Source: Tubiluchus corallicola (taxonomy: Eukaryota; Priapulida; Priapulimorpha; Priapulimorphida; Tubiluchidae). From it: 64,000 nt of DNA. The stretch is taken from NCBI GenBank assembly GCA_030141605.1, contig JAQGDQ010000711.1, forward strand, positions 1-64,000, written 5' to 3'. A model generated the notes under the pieces. It was not told the DNA's origin. It ran no database searches and saw nothing but the letters and a program-made list of their open reading frames with translations. This document shows positions 9,529-21,174 of this stretch, one piece after another. Within the stretch, counting starts at the first letter, position 1. Each line of letters starts with the position of its first letter. Made by a program: the position numbers and the translations under genes.

Positions 9529-11589
9529 TCACTTCGAGAAGGAATCCCACTGACTAGAGTTTTGGCGGGGCGTGGTTATCATTCGCTGCTTAGCCAGAAA
9601 CGACTGTCCCGCCCGGCTAAGTTTTTCGTCGACAGCTTTCCGATGAAGCTGCATTCCCAGTCCATACCAGGCGTTAACAACCAATTTTTCTTCTTGCTCC
9701 CTCAGTTGCTTTGCCTTCTCATATTCTTTACCTAAATGTTCTATAAGACGATTCTTCTCCTGCAACTGCTGCTTCAACGCTTCAACTTCAGGCGCACCGC
9801 CCGGGTTCTGCTTCGGATCTAACATTTTTATGACGCTACGAGCTTTGTCCAAGTACTTTCTGTACTTTTGTTCCTGCTCACTTATATCTTCCTCTAGCTT
9901 TCTATTCACAGCTTCAAGATTAGATATTTTTTCATCTTTGACTTTCACTTTGGTCTGCAGTTCTTCTATTACGTTGTTTTTATCTATTGTGCTGCCACCT
10001 GCACTACTCTGATTTTCTGCCAACGCATCCAATTGGCTTTGTAACTCCAAGTTTTTTTGGTTAGACAAACGGTGTTGCTTCTGCAGTTCTTCTATATGGA
10101 CATGCGCATCATCTAACATGCTCTGCAATAATTGCGCCTTTTCGCTCGACGAACCGTCCGACACTTGAACCTTTAACATTTTATTCTGGTGCTCAAGACG
10201 CAGCAGCTTCTCCTTTACCTCTGGAGGAAGCAGATCTAACAACTGTGTTGAACCCGATGCATCTTCGCTAGGCAAGAAATTTGGAGACTCGTTTACAGCA
10301 TCAACTTGGAAATGCTGGGAGAGCTTTAGTTCTTCGTTGGCTTCCTGGAGAGCATCTCTTGCCACAGTTATTCTTTCATTTTCTCTTTGAAGAGCAACCA
10401 ATCTTTCCTGCAATCTTTTGTTATCAAAATCTAGCTTGTCTGCCCTCATGCTCTCTCCCGACAATTTGCTGTTCAATTCTTGAACCTGTTTCTTATACAT
10501 GTCTGCTTGCGTTTTGAACGATTGAGCTTTGCGCAAGTCCTCTTCGAGATCAACTGTACTCTGAACGTAGCTAGTATTCTTTTCTTCGAGAAGTTTCATT
10601 TGCCTTTTGAGATCGCCCATTTCCTCTAGCTTTTTTCTAAGTGTTTCTATAGTAGCTTCATATTGAGCAACTTTCTCAGAAGTGTGACGAAGTATGTCGA
10701 CTTCATCCTTCAATCCTCTCGCTGCTTCAACTTCTAGCACCAACTCTTCATTCTTCATTTGTATATCCATCAATTCTTTCTCTTGTTGTTCTACTCTGAA
10801 AGCATATTCAGTGCAAGTATTTTCCAATCGAAACACTTCATCCTGAAATTTTTCAACTTTTGTTTGTAGTTGCTCTTCACGTCGCCCCGAACTATGTTCA
10901 TCCGGCTGGTGGCCATAATATTCCCTCTCTAGTGACAGCAGTTTCTGATTTTCCGTTAACAATGTGTCTCTGTCTTCTTCAACTGCCTTTACTTGAAGTT
11001 CCAACTCCTGACATCTTTGAAGTAGAGTCTCTTTGGTTTCCGTAATTTCTTGAAGAGCTTTCAGTGTTTCTTGAAGGTGCAGGTTGTCATCGCTAACACT
11101 CGCTGTGCGACTTTTCGATTCTGAGTCTGTCAGCTCCTGTATTGCTCTCATTAGCACTTGTTGTACTTCTTCGTCCATGTCCATTATCACTGCAATGTAT
11201 TCTTCTCGGCGTTCACAGTTTACTGCACATCCTAGAATAAGCTGCAACAGCTTTCCTAATTCAGCAGCGTCGCCAAACTCAGCGATTAACTTAACATCTG
11301 GCGGTTCTATGAGATGGTTCACTTGCTTTCCCAAATACGTCTGATAAAATTCAGCAATGCCTTCAAGAACTTTCTTCAAATTACTGACCTTTATTCGCCA
11401 GTTACTCATGTCTATATCACGCTTTATCTTAGACATCCATTCTTCATTAAAATTATCAGGCGAAATCTGACACAAGACTTCGCCCATTACAACTCCATCA
11501 CATATGTCCGAATCGACATCAAAATGCGTATCAACAGCAAATGTTTTCAACCATTTAAAAAGAATGCTACACAGATATTCACGATCCAT
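9529..11589 (-). CDS. HOOK3: HOOK-family dynein adaptor, complete and uninterrupted (686 aa)
   Basis: Hook proteins activate dynein-dynactin and, with FTS and FHIP (the FHF complex), link it to endosomes. Residues 1-155 form the N-terminal Hook (calponin-homology-like) domain with the family signatures NWRIKVSNLKKVLEGI, GDAAELGKLLQLILGCAVN and VQQVLMRAIQEL. In that last helix Q143 and I150 align with human HOOK3 Q147 and I154, the residues that contact dynein light intermediate chain. Residues about 160-620 are long coiled coils, followed by a conserved C-terminal block (SVIKMLDPKQN, EYEKAK, AWYGLGMQLHRKA, QSFLAKQR) that binds partners and cargo. Length matches HOOK1-3 (about 720 aa). The open frame extends 18 codons upstream, but only from a TTG; the first ATG is at 11587-11589 with A at -3 and G at +4, so that start is chosen. 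No intron interrupts the CDS, unlike vertebrate HOOK genes; no retrocopy poly(A) tail is seen. The frame is intact and under evident protein constraint. The symbol is for the family, not a specific paralogue. Confidence 0.97.
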   Translation of the reverse strand: MDREYLCSILFKWLKTFAVDTHFDVDSDICDGVVMGEVLCQISPDNFNEEWMSKIKRDIDMSNWRIKVSNLKKVLEGIAEFYQTYLGKQVNHLIEPPDVKLIAEFGDAAELGKLLQLILGCAVNCERREEYIAVIMDMDEEVQQVLMRAIQELTDSESKSRTASVSDDNLHLQETLKALQEITETKETLLQRCQELELQVKAVEEDRDTLLTENQKLLSLEREYYGHQPDEHSSGRREEQLQTKVEKFQDEVFRLENTCTEYAFRVEQQEKELMDIQMKNEELVLEVEAARGLKDEVDILRHTSEKVAQYEATIETLRKKLEEMGDLKRQMKLLEEKNTSYVQSTVDLEEDLRKAQSFKTQADMYKKQVQELNSKLSGESMRADKLDFDNKRLQERLVALQRENERITVARDALQEANEELKLSQHFQVDAVNESPNFLPSEDASGSTQLLDLLPPEVKEKLLRLEHQNKMLKVQVSDGSSSEKAQLLQSMLDDAHVHIEELQKQHRLSNQKNLELQSQLDALAENQSSAGGSTIDKNNVIEELQTKVKVKDEKISNLEAVNRKLEEDISEQEQKYRKYLDKARSVIKMLDPKQNPGGAPEVEALKQQLQEKNRLIEHLGKEYEKAKQLREQEEKLVVNAWYGLGMQLHRKAVDEKLSRAGQSFLAKQRMITTPRQNSSQWDSFSK

Positions 11590-11814
11590 GTTCGTCAGCG
11601 AGACAGTGCTAAGTGTGCAAATGCTAAAACATTCCAAATGCAACTAAAATTCAACTAAAATATCTAGGAAATAATCTACAAATTAAAAACTAAACGCTCT
11701 GATAGGCAGACTTCGTTAAGGATGTCAACACAGCAAAACTGCAAATCTTGCGTAAAACCGTTATCCGACTGTTTTGATTGCGGGCTACTGAAGATGCCTT
11801 TTTGCAACGAACCA
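11590..11814 (-). promoter_or_regulatory. HOOK 5' flank
   Basis: A TTTGCACACTTAG sequence sits just upstream of the ATG on the minus strand and could be a splice acceptor for a 5' UTR intron. No TATA box or CpG-rich promoter is obvious. Confidence 0.25.
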
Positions 11815-12165
11815 CGCTACCACCAAATCGAATTCGATTCGAACCTAAAATTATCAATTCGAATAATTCAGCAATTTAACCACATACATCCCTTATTGTT
11901 AAAACGTTTGAAACTTTAAACAATTAGCACAGTTTACCTGTTATTTCAGTGCACAATTTTTCAATAAATTATTAGTGATTTTACTGCAGAACAAAATCGA
12001 ACAATATATATGCACTCTGTAAGACTGCTTTTTACTAGTGGTTTGAAAATCTTTTAAACTCAATTCGAATTCAATGTATACTGAAATTTGATTCAATTCG
12101 AATTCGGAGTTCATAAGCTAGATTCGATTCGAATTCGCTTTCAGATACAATGAGAATGATCACCC
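11815..12165. repeat. Dispersed repeat family IV (TTCGAAT-rich), copy 1
   Basis: The ends are rich in AATTCGAAT and ATTCGATTCGAA, and the inner segment (TTATTGTTAAAACG ... TTTCAGTGCACAATTTTT) matches a second copy at 23935-24175. It is a non-coding, MITE-like element with degenerate termini. Confidence 0.7.
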
Positions 12166-14518
12166 TGGCTGTCATGATTACTGCTGAAAAAATTTTGCTG
12201 ATCAGAAAAGAATATATAATGCCACAAATACTTGAAGGCCTCACTGATCTTGCATATCCTTCACATCTTGAGGGTTATGATCACTTTGATCAGAGCAAAT
12301 GTAGCTAAATAGGGTACAGATAAACGTGGCGTAGGAAAATGGCAGGTAAAATGACATGGTAAAAATGGAATAGGTAAAAATAGGACAGAGAAAATTACGT
12401 AAATGAAAAGCATGAAAAAAGGACAATGTACTACTTTGACGAAATAACTTCTATAATAAAACTAGAATATGCTGATGCAGTAGGAATTAAAAGCAGACCT
12501 CTGCAGAAGTGGGAACAATCCTAGACTTATTTGTCTGATTCTTTTGAGTAAAAGAGCACAAAGCAAAAATATACCTGCTGTTAGAATTGTATGAACCAGC
12601 TTTGGACAAAATAATTTTACTTATGTTCAATAAAAAAGCACTCCACCTTGTAGCCAAGCACTCTTTCCAAAGAGCTATAATTCTATAACTATAGTTATAG
12701 GTTCTCCAAAACCTCCACAAGTGCTTCACAGATAATCTTTGTACGTGGTGTTTATTTAAGTTTCACAAAAAATCCATTTTCTCAGTTTGCATGTGCCCAC
12801 TACACCTGTCCAACTGTCTGCATAAAAATGCATCTGTCTTGCCTTCTACTCACCGTCTCCACAAAGTCTTGTGATAACTGTTCTCATTCATTACTCTTTG
12901 CTGTTGTTCTCTTAACAAAAGTTTACGTTACAATCCTGCTTTTTAATTTTTTGGTGCCTTTTCACTATGACCACTGTTTGATTTCGACCAATATGACATA
13001 ATACCGCCAATATGTCACGATTTCCCCTTTTGCTGCAACTGAACACACATGCGCATATGGTATTATAAGAAGCAGTAGTAATATATCAACACCACAAAAA
13101 TATTAAGGTTTTGGACTACGGAGGAAGAAGCGTTTCTCAACAGCATCTGGTTGCAGTAACAACGGATTATAGAGTTAACAATCACTGCTGGACAATTTCT
13201 GTCAAATCAAAAAACTGGTGTGGTGCAGGTGTACAGGCTGGCTTATTGATGATGGCAAACATGGACCGTTGCTGCTTGTGACTGTAGGTGCAGAATTAGT
13301 TTATAAACCATGAGGACTCTGTCGTTCTGTAGCGTATAATATAGTAAGCTTACTGATTTTTATTTTCTGTTCTTAAATCCGTAATCGGTGGTAAATTTTG
13401 TGTTTAGTAGTAGTAAATCTCCAGTCTGTTTTTTTACTTTAAATTTAATAGTTAACTCATTAAGAGACTTCGCAGACATCATTTGTAGGGAATAGCGTTG
13501 CTAGGTGATAGCAGCCTGCCGGGCCGGACAAAAACAATTTTAATTGTTGCAACCCCTGCTTTTGGAAACATGGTGGCCATCCACGTCTGTACCCATCTTA
13601 TTACTTTGCATATTGAAAGTTCTTAAATGGCTAAAACCTCAATTTTAATGGTTACACTTTCATTTCATAACCTCCAAAATTAGGTAGTAAGAGATAGTTT
13701 AGTGTCGCTCTCAGATTTAAAATGCTCATTTCAGAATTGTATAAAGTTTGAAAGGCTTAACTGAATTATGAAGAAACGGAAAATCAATATTTTTCACATT
13801 TGACTACCTATTTAGAACTTGAAATGCACTGCACAAAAAATAGGTGCTACACCTGATCAGCACGTATTACCCACGGTCAGTCGTGATGTGCTGGCATCGG
13901 ACAGTTTTTTGATACCATGCATTAATCCAGCAACAAAATTGAAACTTGAAGCGTAAAGTAAAAGTTTGCTGAGATTTTCAGTTTCCTATATCAACAGGAA
14001 ACATTGGTTTCTTCACTTTTACAACCATGTGATACATATGCAAGTTTCCTGTCAAAATTAAACAAATCTTGATAGCTCTTAATTTTTTTTCAAGTTTATT
14101 TGTTTAAATACAAACTTCTTGATGCAAACACATTTGGGCAACGCTATTATCAGTAGTAATAATGAAGAGATTTTTTAAGTGCAGCAGCATGTTACTAATC
14201 TAACTCCTCATACAGAAAAATTCACTATTCACTATCAGCTTTAGCCGTCATTTTACATTAATTCCTATTAACAAATGAAATCCATTAATTCTTCCATCGA
14301 AATCAATTTAACTGTCTATTGAAGTCATAGAACTAGGACCACATGTATTGCTGGTCAAACTGTGTAGAATATTAATTATCAAGTTTTTTGAAGTGAAGCA
14401 AAAATGTGCCAAAGTTTTTGTCACAATATTACACGAAGAAAATAATGGAATCAATTGAAAATTATGTTATTACGCGAGTTACGTGTCACAGTAGACAGGA
14501 GAAAGTAACTGTTGCAAA
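12166..14518. other. Non-coding, nothing specific
   Basis: AT-rich sequence between the HOOK 5' side and a microsatellite. Short open frames on the minus strand (12241-12426, 12487-12729) have no recognisable family. No RNA gene or mobile element is recognised. Confidence 0.5.
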
Positions 14519-14860
14519 AGCAGCAACATCATTACCATCACCAGCATCATTGACATTTTCATCGTCATCATCATTGGCATCATCATCATTGTCATCATGA
14601 TCATCATCATCATGATCATCATCATCGTTGGCATCATCATCATTGTCATCATGAACATCATTATCATCATCATCATCTCTATCATCATCATTATCATCAT
14701 TGCCATCGTCATTTTCATCACCGCCAACATTGTTCTCATCATCATCATCATTATTATTATTATTAATAATATTATTTTTATTATCATCATCATCGTCATC
14801 ATCATTATTATTATTATTACCTTAATATTATTTAAAGCATTATTGAAATTCTGTGCCACC
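14519..14860. repeat. Imperfect ATC/ATT trinucleotide microsatellite
   Basis: About 340 bp of TCATCA-type triplets grading into TTATTA. The Ile-rich and Met-rich open frames on the two strands are artefacts of the repeat. Confidence 0.95.
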
Positions 14861-16029
14861 TAGGGCTTATAATTGCTTTAAAATGTACTTTAATTTTAAT
14901 CACGAGCCCTTTACGTTTACAAACAGCAAGAATGTTGGGTTATTTGCTTAGACTATTTCGAAGATTTGGAAGTTTTAAATTAGTGAATTACAAAACTAAG
15001 TTCAAGAAAAAAAATTGTGTGCAAGCGCTTCTTGTGGTAGTTCTCCTAGCGGCTGATACAGTTTCTCAGTTTCCAGCAATCAACAATTTTTGTCTTTAAT
15101 TTCCCCAGCTTCCTCTGCCGCTCTGTACGGTCAATATAGACATTTTCTTTAATGGAATTCCTGATACCATAATCCGGAGGATTCAGTCCCATTTTTTCCT
15201 CACAACAAATCTTTCTTGGTGCTTTATTTTCTCTGATGATGAACATTAGATATACTGATCCGTACTTTATTGTTTTACTACCATGTATTGAGTGTGCTAT
15301 ACGTCTTTTTTGTTGGCGATTTTTTTTTATATGAGTGACTGTTTTTTTAAATTGATAATTAGCTGACGTTGTACTGGTATTTAAATTTTTATTTTACAAA
15401 AGTTTTTCAGCCGCAACATGAAAACAGCTAAAAATTGTAACTTCCGCTGCTAAAATTTAGTGTTCTGTAGCATCATACATTGAAATTTCAACTTTGTAGA
15501 ACACCTGCTCCAGTATTATTGTAGCCTAGACTTCGGTAGACTTTCTGTGCCACCCAGTATGAGTAGCATTATCGAGTAATGTACTATAGGTATGCATAAA
15601 CCCAGAGAAAAATCAAGGAGGTATTTTACACAAAACACATAATATAATGGACACTTTGTGCTTTTTTACCATACTGGTATAAAAGTTACCTTGAAAGTAT
15701 TTCGCTATGTAATAGTTAACATGTTGATCTAATCTAAGTTTCGCAAAGGTAACATTGTTTTCTCCTTTGCTCCTTAATTAGGCCTACCCATCATACGAAA
15801 AGAAAAGTCCTAAAATAATTTGATCTTTTCTATCCAACTTGCGTAGACATTTTGCAACACAACTGTGTAATTACTGTGGCCGTGCGAGTCAAATGTTGAA
15901 GCAATGACATGCATAAATTGCATCCGTGTCAAAACATGTTCTCACTGAACTTTGAATTCATAGACAAGTAGGGGCAGATTTTTGTAAATGTGGTATGTGT
16001 GCCGCTCAACTCTCTGTTTAAATATACAC
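14861..16029. other. Non-coding, nothing specific
   Basis: AT-rich. A 66-codon ATG-started minus-strand frame (15046-15246) is basic and glutamate-rich, but it has no recognisable family and no visible splice context. Confidence 0.45.
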
Positions 16030-16690
16030 TGTGAGTAAATTTTGCTTAAGGGAGAAGAAAAGGGGTCCCTGAAGTAGGTTTCAGAAAAATCGCCTTAAAA
16101 ATTATATTTTTTATAGCAATTTTATACATATATCGTACTTGCTTTGAAAGGATTTTTTGTTTCTTTTCATTTTAAATCTCCCGCAATATTGTTCCGACTG
16201 CGTCATTACATGACATCATATACGCACAACGTAAATCAGGGGAAGAAAAGGAAATTTAACCTGTCCCAAAAAACTTTCCATGCAAAGTTATATTACTGAG
16301 CACTTTTTAATCTTATTGACAAAATATAGTAATTTAAAATTTCACCTAGTGACGCGTGAGCTACAAACATTCTTCTTATTTTTTCAAACTTTACTCAGTG
16401 TTTTCTGAATTTGTTTCAAATGACTTATCGCCAAAATGGCTGCATCTAATAGTCATTGCTGGAGATTAAATTTGCATGTTTTATACAGCTTTACTGCCGC
16501 CGCAAGCCCTGAATGCAAAAAGCATTATGTAAATGGTATCAAATTTCAAGACGAATTTCAAGAAGAGCCTAAATTCAATAGTGCTAATAATCAAAATGTT
16601 CTGCTTGTGAGCCTAGCTAGTGATGACATCACAACTAAGCATAATTTTCAACAACACAAATATTTGACAAATTGCAAAATAATATAAATT
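16030..16690 (+). repeat. Dispersed repeat family I, near full-length copy
   Basis: It runs from a GAAGAAAAGGGGTCCCTGAA block through CAAAATGGCTGCATCTAA and TTTTATACAGCTTTACTGCC to TTTCAAGACGAATTT. The 52905-53580 segment is its reverse complement over nearly the whole length. It overlaps an 83-codon open frame that is not supported as a gene. Confidence 0.8.
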
Positions 16691-16975
16691 GCAAATTATA
16701 CTATAATGTTCTCCTCTTATTCTTAGCTTCTTTATGTAAGTTAAATTGTCTTTTGAAATTAATTTCGCCTGCACCTTCCTGCTGCTTTATATATTATAAT
16801 ACAGCTAGGCTTTAGCTGTTTTAAATTTCCTCACCCCGGAGTTATTTTTAGCTTGCGACTGTAGTTCTATTTACCCAAGGACCAACGATTGCTTATACCT
16901 GTTTGCTAAAGAATTTACATTTACTCATAGTTGGCTGAATGTTTTCGTTTTCATCTATTTATAGCAATAAGGGTT

Positions 16976-17110
16976 TGCGCATGCGCAGAAAGAAAGTAAA
17001 AACTTGGCGGTCTAGACTTGGGAGAGCTGGTACCGTTTTTTTAGAAAGAGCGTGACACAGTGATTGAAATTAAACGTTAGAAATGGTTGGAATTGGGTTA
17101 CGTTGGGTCT
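16976..17110 (+). promoter_or_regulatory. Possible ADCY9 promoter and 5' UTR exon with an NRF-1-type site
   Basis: TGCGCATGCGCA at 16976-16987 is a perfect match to the NRF-1 consensus YGCGCAYGCGCR, common in TATA-less animal promoters. A GTAGGT possible donor follows at 17111. The ADCY9 coding exon is preceded by a splice acceptor at 19327, which requires an upstream non-coding exon; this stretch is the best candidate but is unproven. Confidence 0.3.
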
Positions 17111-18699
17111 GTAGGTTTCAGTGCGTTTTAGCATTAATTTGTATGTTATATGTTTATCATTATTTTGAATAGTCTACTAGTGTTTGCACGCGTAGGTTGT
17201 CCCAATATGTATATAATCACGTCAGCTACTTATAGGCTAGCAAAATATCTAAAAACCAGTTTCTTATAATTTTATATGTTTATGCTTATTACATATAACT
17301 ATAAAATTTGTACGGAATAAACTGCAACAGTATCACATTGTTGTGAATATTTTTTTACACTGAAATTGAACACTGTTGTTCCTTCTATAAATTTCCAACT
17401 TTACTCATTGCTTGATGGTATTTACTCACTGGGTTCAGGCAAAAAAAATCTCAGACTTTTTTGAATCAAGCTTAAGCTTTGTTTACGTTTTATTGACGTT
17501 GAAAAGCTCCCTATTATGTAACAAATTCAGCAAGTTCTCCGAAATGCCAAGAACTCCCACCGATTTTCGAAATCTCTGATCTTTACTGAAGACCAGCCCA
17601 CCTGCTGGTCTAGTCAGTTAATATCAATTTGCAAGATCTTACACCTGTCTACCTGAGTAACAAATTTATCTGTCTTAAGAATGCTCCAGCAGATCTGCAA
17701 CAAATAATTCAGTTCAATTCAATTTAGTTATTAACTCCGCATGAATTATCAACATACAGTATTAGAAACACATGTAATATTTTGAAGCAAGGGAGAAGGA
17801 CAGCGAAGAACTCGTAGGTTATCTAGTCCGGCACCCTTAAATAGCCAGGATTAAGTAAAATTAATTTTGGCACCATTCTCAATTTAAATTTGAATTCTGT
17901 TGACGTGTGTAATTGGCAATTAAATGATGGGAAACGTAATACTGTAGAACATTATAATTTAAATAACCAAAAATTTACAATTCTAAACTACTGTGAATCA
18001 GGCGAATCAAACAAAATAAAAATAACTGAAAATTTTAACACAAAAGAAAATGCATAATTTGAGCATTAACTTCAAAATCTGACAAAAAACAATAAACAGT
18101 AGAATGATCAACCAAAGATGTCGAGAAAAAGAATATAATAAATTAAACCAAAGAAAAACAAGCTAAATATAAATCATACAAGAACAAAAAAAACAAGCAA
18201 ATACGAAAAAGCAAAACTGACATGATGTAATAATAAGATCAATGACTGAAGTTGTTGAGAAAAAGAATATAATAAATTAAATCATCGAAAACTAAGTCAA
18301 CTGTAAATAAGACAGAATGAAATCGAAATATAGCCAAAAATTAAACAGAAACTTAAGGTGTCGTAACAATGAACTAAATGTGAAGAAACACTAATGAAAT
18401 GAATTCGAAAGAACTCAGGTAAAGTCACATCACGTTCTCCCAGGTAAAGTCACATCACATTCTCCTCCTTGATTTACACACAGAAGCAGGGAATGAGAAT
18501 TATGACGGAAAGCAGCTAAGTAATGGTAAAATCTGCTGTGTTAAAGGAAAACAGCATCAGTTTTCATATTCTGCCTCATTTTCGAGTACAGTAAAAATTG
18601 TGCATTTTAAGACCCATAATTATAATTGTATTGACATTACCTATAGTAATGCGAAAGCATTTCTGATAATTAAATAATAGGTTGAAGACTTAATTAACG
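17111..18699. other. Probable 5' UTR intron or upstream region of ADCY9, nothing specific
   Basis: AT-rich. A short diverged duplication (AAAAAGAATATAATAAATTAAA near 18120-18145 and 18260-18285) is visible. No gene is recognised. Confidence 0.4.
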
Positions 18700-19225
18700 G
18701 TAAGTGAGCTCAACTAGTGATGACATCACAACTGAACATGATTATGAACAGCACAAACATTTTGTGAGTGATTTGCACATGAAAACAAAGTAACTCGCCG
18801 AGATGTTCACACTAGCTATTAAATCAGATTTTAGAGTAACTGCAGGAGAGTTTACAATTTCTTGCCAACAGTAAATCACGAGGCAGTTCACACTTGCAAG
18901 TTTGCTGTCAGAGAGAAGACTCATGAGAGTAACTTGCCGAGGCGTTCACACTAGACATTAAATCAGATTTTAGAGTAACTATAGGAGAGTTTACAATTTC
19001 TTGCCAACAGTAAGTCACGAGGCAGTTCACACTTGCAAGTTTGCTGTCAGAGAGAAGACTCATGAGAGTAACTCGCCGAGGCGTTCACACTAGACATTAA
19101 ATCAGATTTTAGAGTAACTATAAGAGAGTTTACAATTTCTTGCCAACAGTAAGTCACGAGGCAGTTCACACTTGCGAGTTTGCTGTCAGAGAGAGGACTC
19201 ACGACAGAAAACTCGCTAGTCTCAA
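18700..19225 (-). repeat. Dispersed repeat family III with a 139-bp internal triplication
   Basis: Three tandem copies of a 139-bp unit (about 18786-19205) contain GCCGAGGCGTTCACACTAG and GAGTTTACAATTTCTTGCC. The element is inverted relative to the copies at 21620 and 26290 and ends in AGAAAACTCGCTAG, the family's terminal motif. Confidence 0.85.
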
Positions 19226-19327
19226 TGCTCCGTTTTAAACGCAATGAAAGGGCGACACTTGAAGAAGTAAACAAACTCTCACGTAAATCTTCTGCAATAA
19301 TAGCAGTAATTTTTTGTCTTTTTGCAG

Positions 19328-19342
19328 GGTTAGATAAATAGC
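19328..19342 (+). other. 5' UTR end of ADCY9 exon after a splice acceptor
   Basis: TTTTTTGTCTTTTTGCAG ends at 19327, a strong acceptor. Fifteen bases later comes the ATG, with an in-frame TAG at 19331-19333 that fixes the start. Confidence 0.65.
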
Positions 19343-20927
19343 ATGGCAGCCATTGGTGCAGCCAGTGCAGGGGGCGCTGTTGCCGTTTCTTACCAAGTCG
19401 ACCCCGATGAGCCTAGAGCTGTCAACATCACGATTCACGACAGCCCGTCTAAACCGAAAAAGAAAGGGGCAAATTTTCTCAAATCGGGCAGCAATTGTAA
19501 AAAGGACGGAGCTACTCTGCTTAAGCCGAGCAGTAAGAGCCGAAGGAGGTGGATTCCCATCCTGTTTGACCGAGCCTCGGGAAGTTGGTGGAATCCGAAG
19601 TTTGACTCGCAGATCCTGGAGGATCAGCACTGGATAAGCGCATTTCCCCAGGAAAAGCGAAGGTTCAGATATGCGTTGTTCTACGTGATCCTGTCCGCCG
19701 TGGCTTGGTGTATATTCTTTGGTGTCACATCGGACCACGACAAAGGTGATACTCAATGGATCTTTATCGTCGTCGGGTCCAGCGTTCTAGCTTTCGTCAG
19801 CGTCGCTATTCTCATGTTCACGTACAACAGCCGGTACTGTAAGAACTACCTGTACACGTCGTTGTTCATGACATTCCTACTATGTATATTATCCCTAGGC
19901 ATTCGCGTACCGAGCAGCGCTGCGTTTGAAAACGAGAACAATTTAACTGTAATATCATCAGTTGGCGGCTTTACGATCATGGTAGAAATATTGTTGCTGA
20001 TGTATACCGTGTTTCCGATGCCGCTACATTTCTGCGTGATTACAGGTTTGTTGTACTCCATTGTTTCGGAGATTTTAAGCGGCTACTTATACAGTGACTA
20101 TACAGGAAAGCTTATTATTTGTAACATCCTTTTACATTTGTGCATTCACATTATTGGCATTCACATATTTATCATGTCACAAGTACGGACTCGTAGCACA
20201 TTTTGGAAGGTGTGCCAGTCTATAATTGCTCGGCGGGACCTGGCAATTGAGCACCAACTTAAGGAAAAGATGATTCACTCCGTCATGCCGCCTAAAGTGG
20301 CGGACGATTTGATGAAAACTAACGACGACGCCATTATTGTAGAGGTGGGCAAGAGAAGACCGTCTTCTCCGCGTAACAATAAGATTTCCAAACCCTCTAA
20401 ACCCCAGTTAGCATTCCGACCATTCAATATGATTCGAATGGAACACGTCAGCATTCTGTTTGCAGATATCGTTGGCTTTACAAAAATGAGCTCCACGAAG
20501 GAAGCAGATGTTCTCGTTGGTCTACTAAACGACCTCTTTGGACGGTTTGACAAACTGTGCGAAGCGTCCGGATGCGAAAAGATATCGACGTTGGGCGATT
20601 GTTATTACTGCGTGTCTGGATGTCCCGAGCCCCGAGCCGATCACGCCAAATGTGCTGTGGAAATGGGACTGGCAATGATACGGGCCATCAAAGAATTCGA
20701 CGAAGATAACAACGAGGAAGTTAACATGAGGGTGGGTGTGCACACTGGCACTGTACTCTGTGGCATCGTTGGGACCCGCCGTTTCAAGTTTGATGTGTGG
20801 TCCAACGATGTGACGTTTGCGAATATGATGGAGTCTACAGGTAAGCCTGGCCGGGTACATGTCAGCGAGGTCACACGGAAGTTCTTGGATGGCATGTATG
20901 AAACGGAGTCCGGAGAGTCGCAGGATG
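19343..20927 (+). CDS. ADCY9: Type-9-like membrane adenylyl cyclase (ADCY9), first coding exon
   Basis: This exon encodes the N-terminal half of a class III adenylyl cyclase (ATP to cAMP plus pyrophosphate) at the plasma membrane. Residues 1-108 are cytosolic and basic; six membrane helices lie near 110-128, 139-158, 169-187, 205-223, 229-248 and 257-278. A linker with MIHSVMPPKVADDLMK leads to the C1a catalytic domain (about 366-529). The two metal-binding aspartates are D375 (ILFADIVGFTKMS) and D419 (STLGDCYYCVSGCPEPRADH); MRVGVHTGTVLCGIVG and FKFDVWSNDV follow. The AFRPF linker and the unusual SNDVTFANMMESTG segment fit AC9 best among the nine membrane cyclases. The ATG has A at -3 and G at +4, with an in-frame stop just upstream. 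The donor is GTAAGT at 20928 in phase 1. The fragment stops before the end of C1a, so it is active only when joined to later exons that carry C1b, the second membrane block and C2. Confidence 0.97.
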
Positions 20928-21174
20928 GTAAGTTTACTTTCATTTACACTGTTCAGATATTTATAACTTTTTAGCTAGAATAATAATGATTGGTTAGGCG
21001 TGTGTAGCAGTAATGTACCAATCACAAATGTATGCAGTATGACATTTTAATCTGATGAGCTAGCACTTTCCTAGTAATCTTAAAACCTGCCTTGTTATTT
21101 ATACAGTTTTGAAGCCCATGAATCTTCTAACTGCAGTGCTATAATATATGATAGGGGCTAAAATGTGCATATAG

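Noticed and set aside
9830-11658. Plus-strand frames of 60-114 codons over HOOK
   Set aside because: Antisense shadows of the HOOK CDS.
14479-14863. Ile-rich and Met-rich frames resembling membrane proteins
   Set aside because: Translations of an ATC/ATT microsatellite on opposite strands.
15046-15246. 66-codon ATG-started minus-strand frame
   Set aside because: Complex-looking composition, but no family, promoter, splice or poly(A) context recognised; within chance for 64 kb.
20275-20943. Minus-strand frames of 65-111 codons over the ADCY9 exon
   Set aside because: Antisense shadows of a strongly conserved coding exon.
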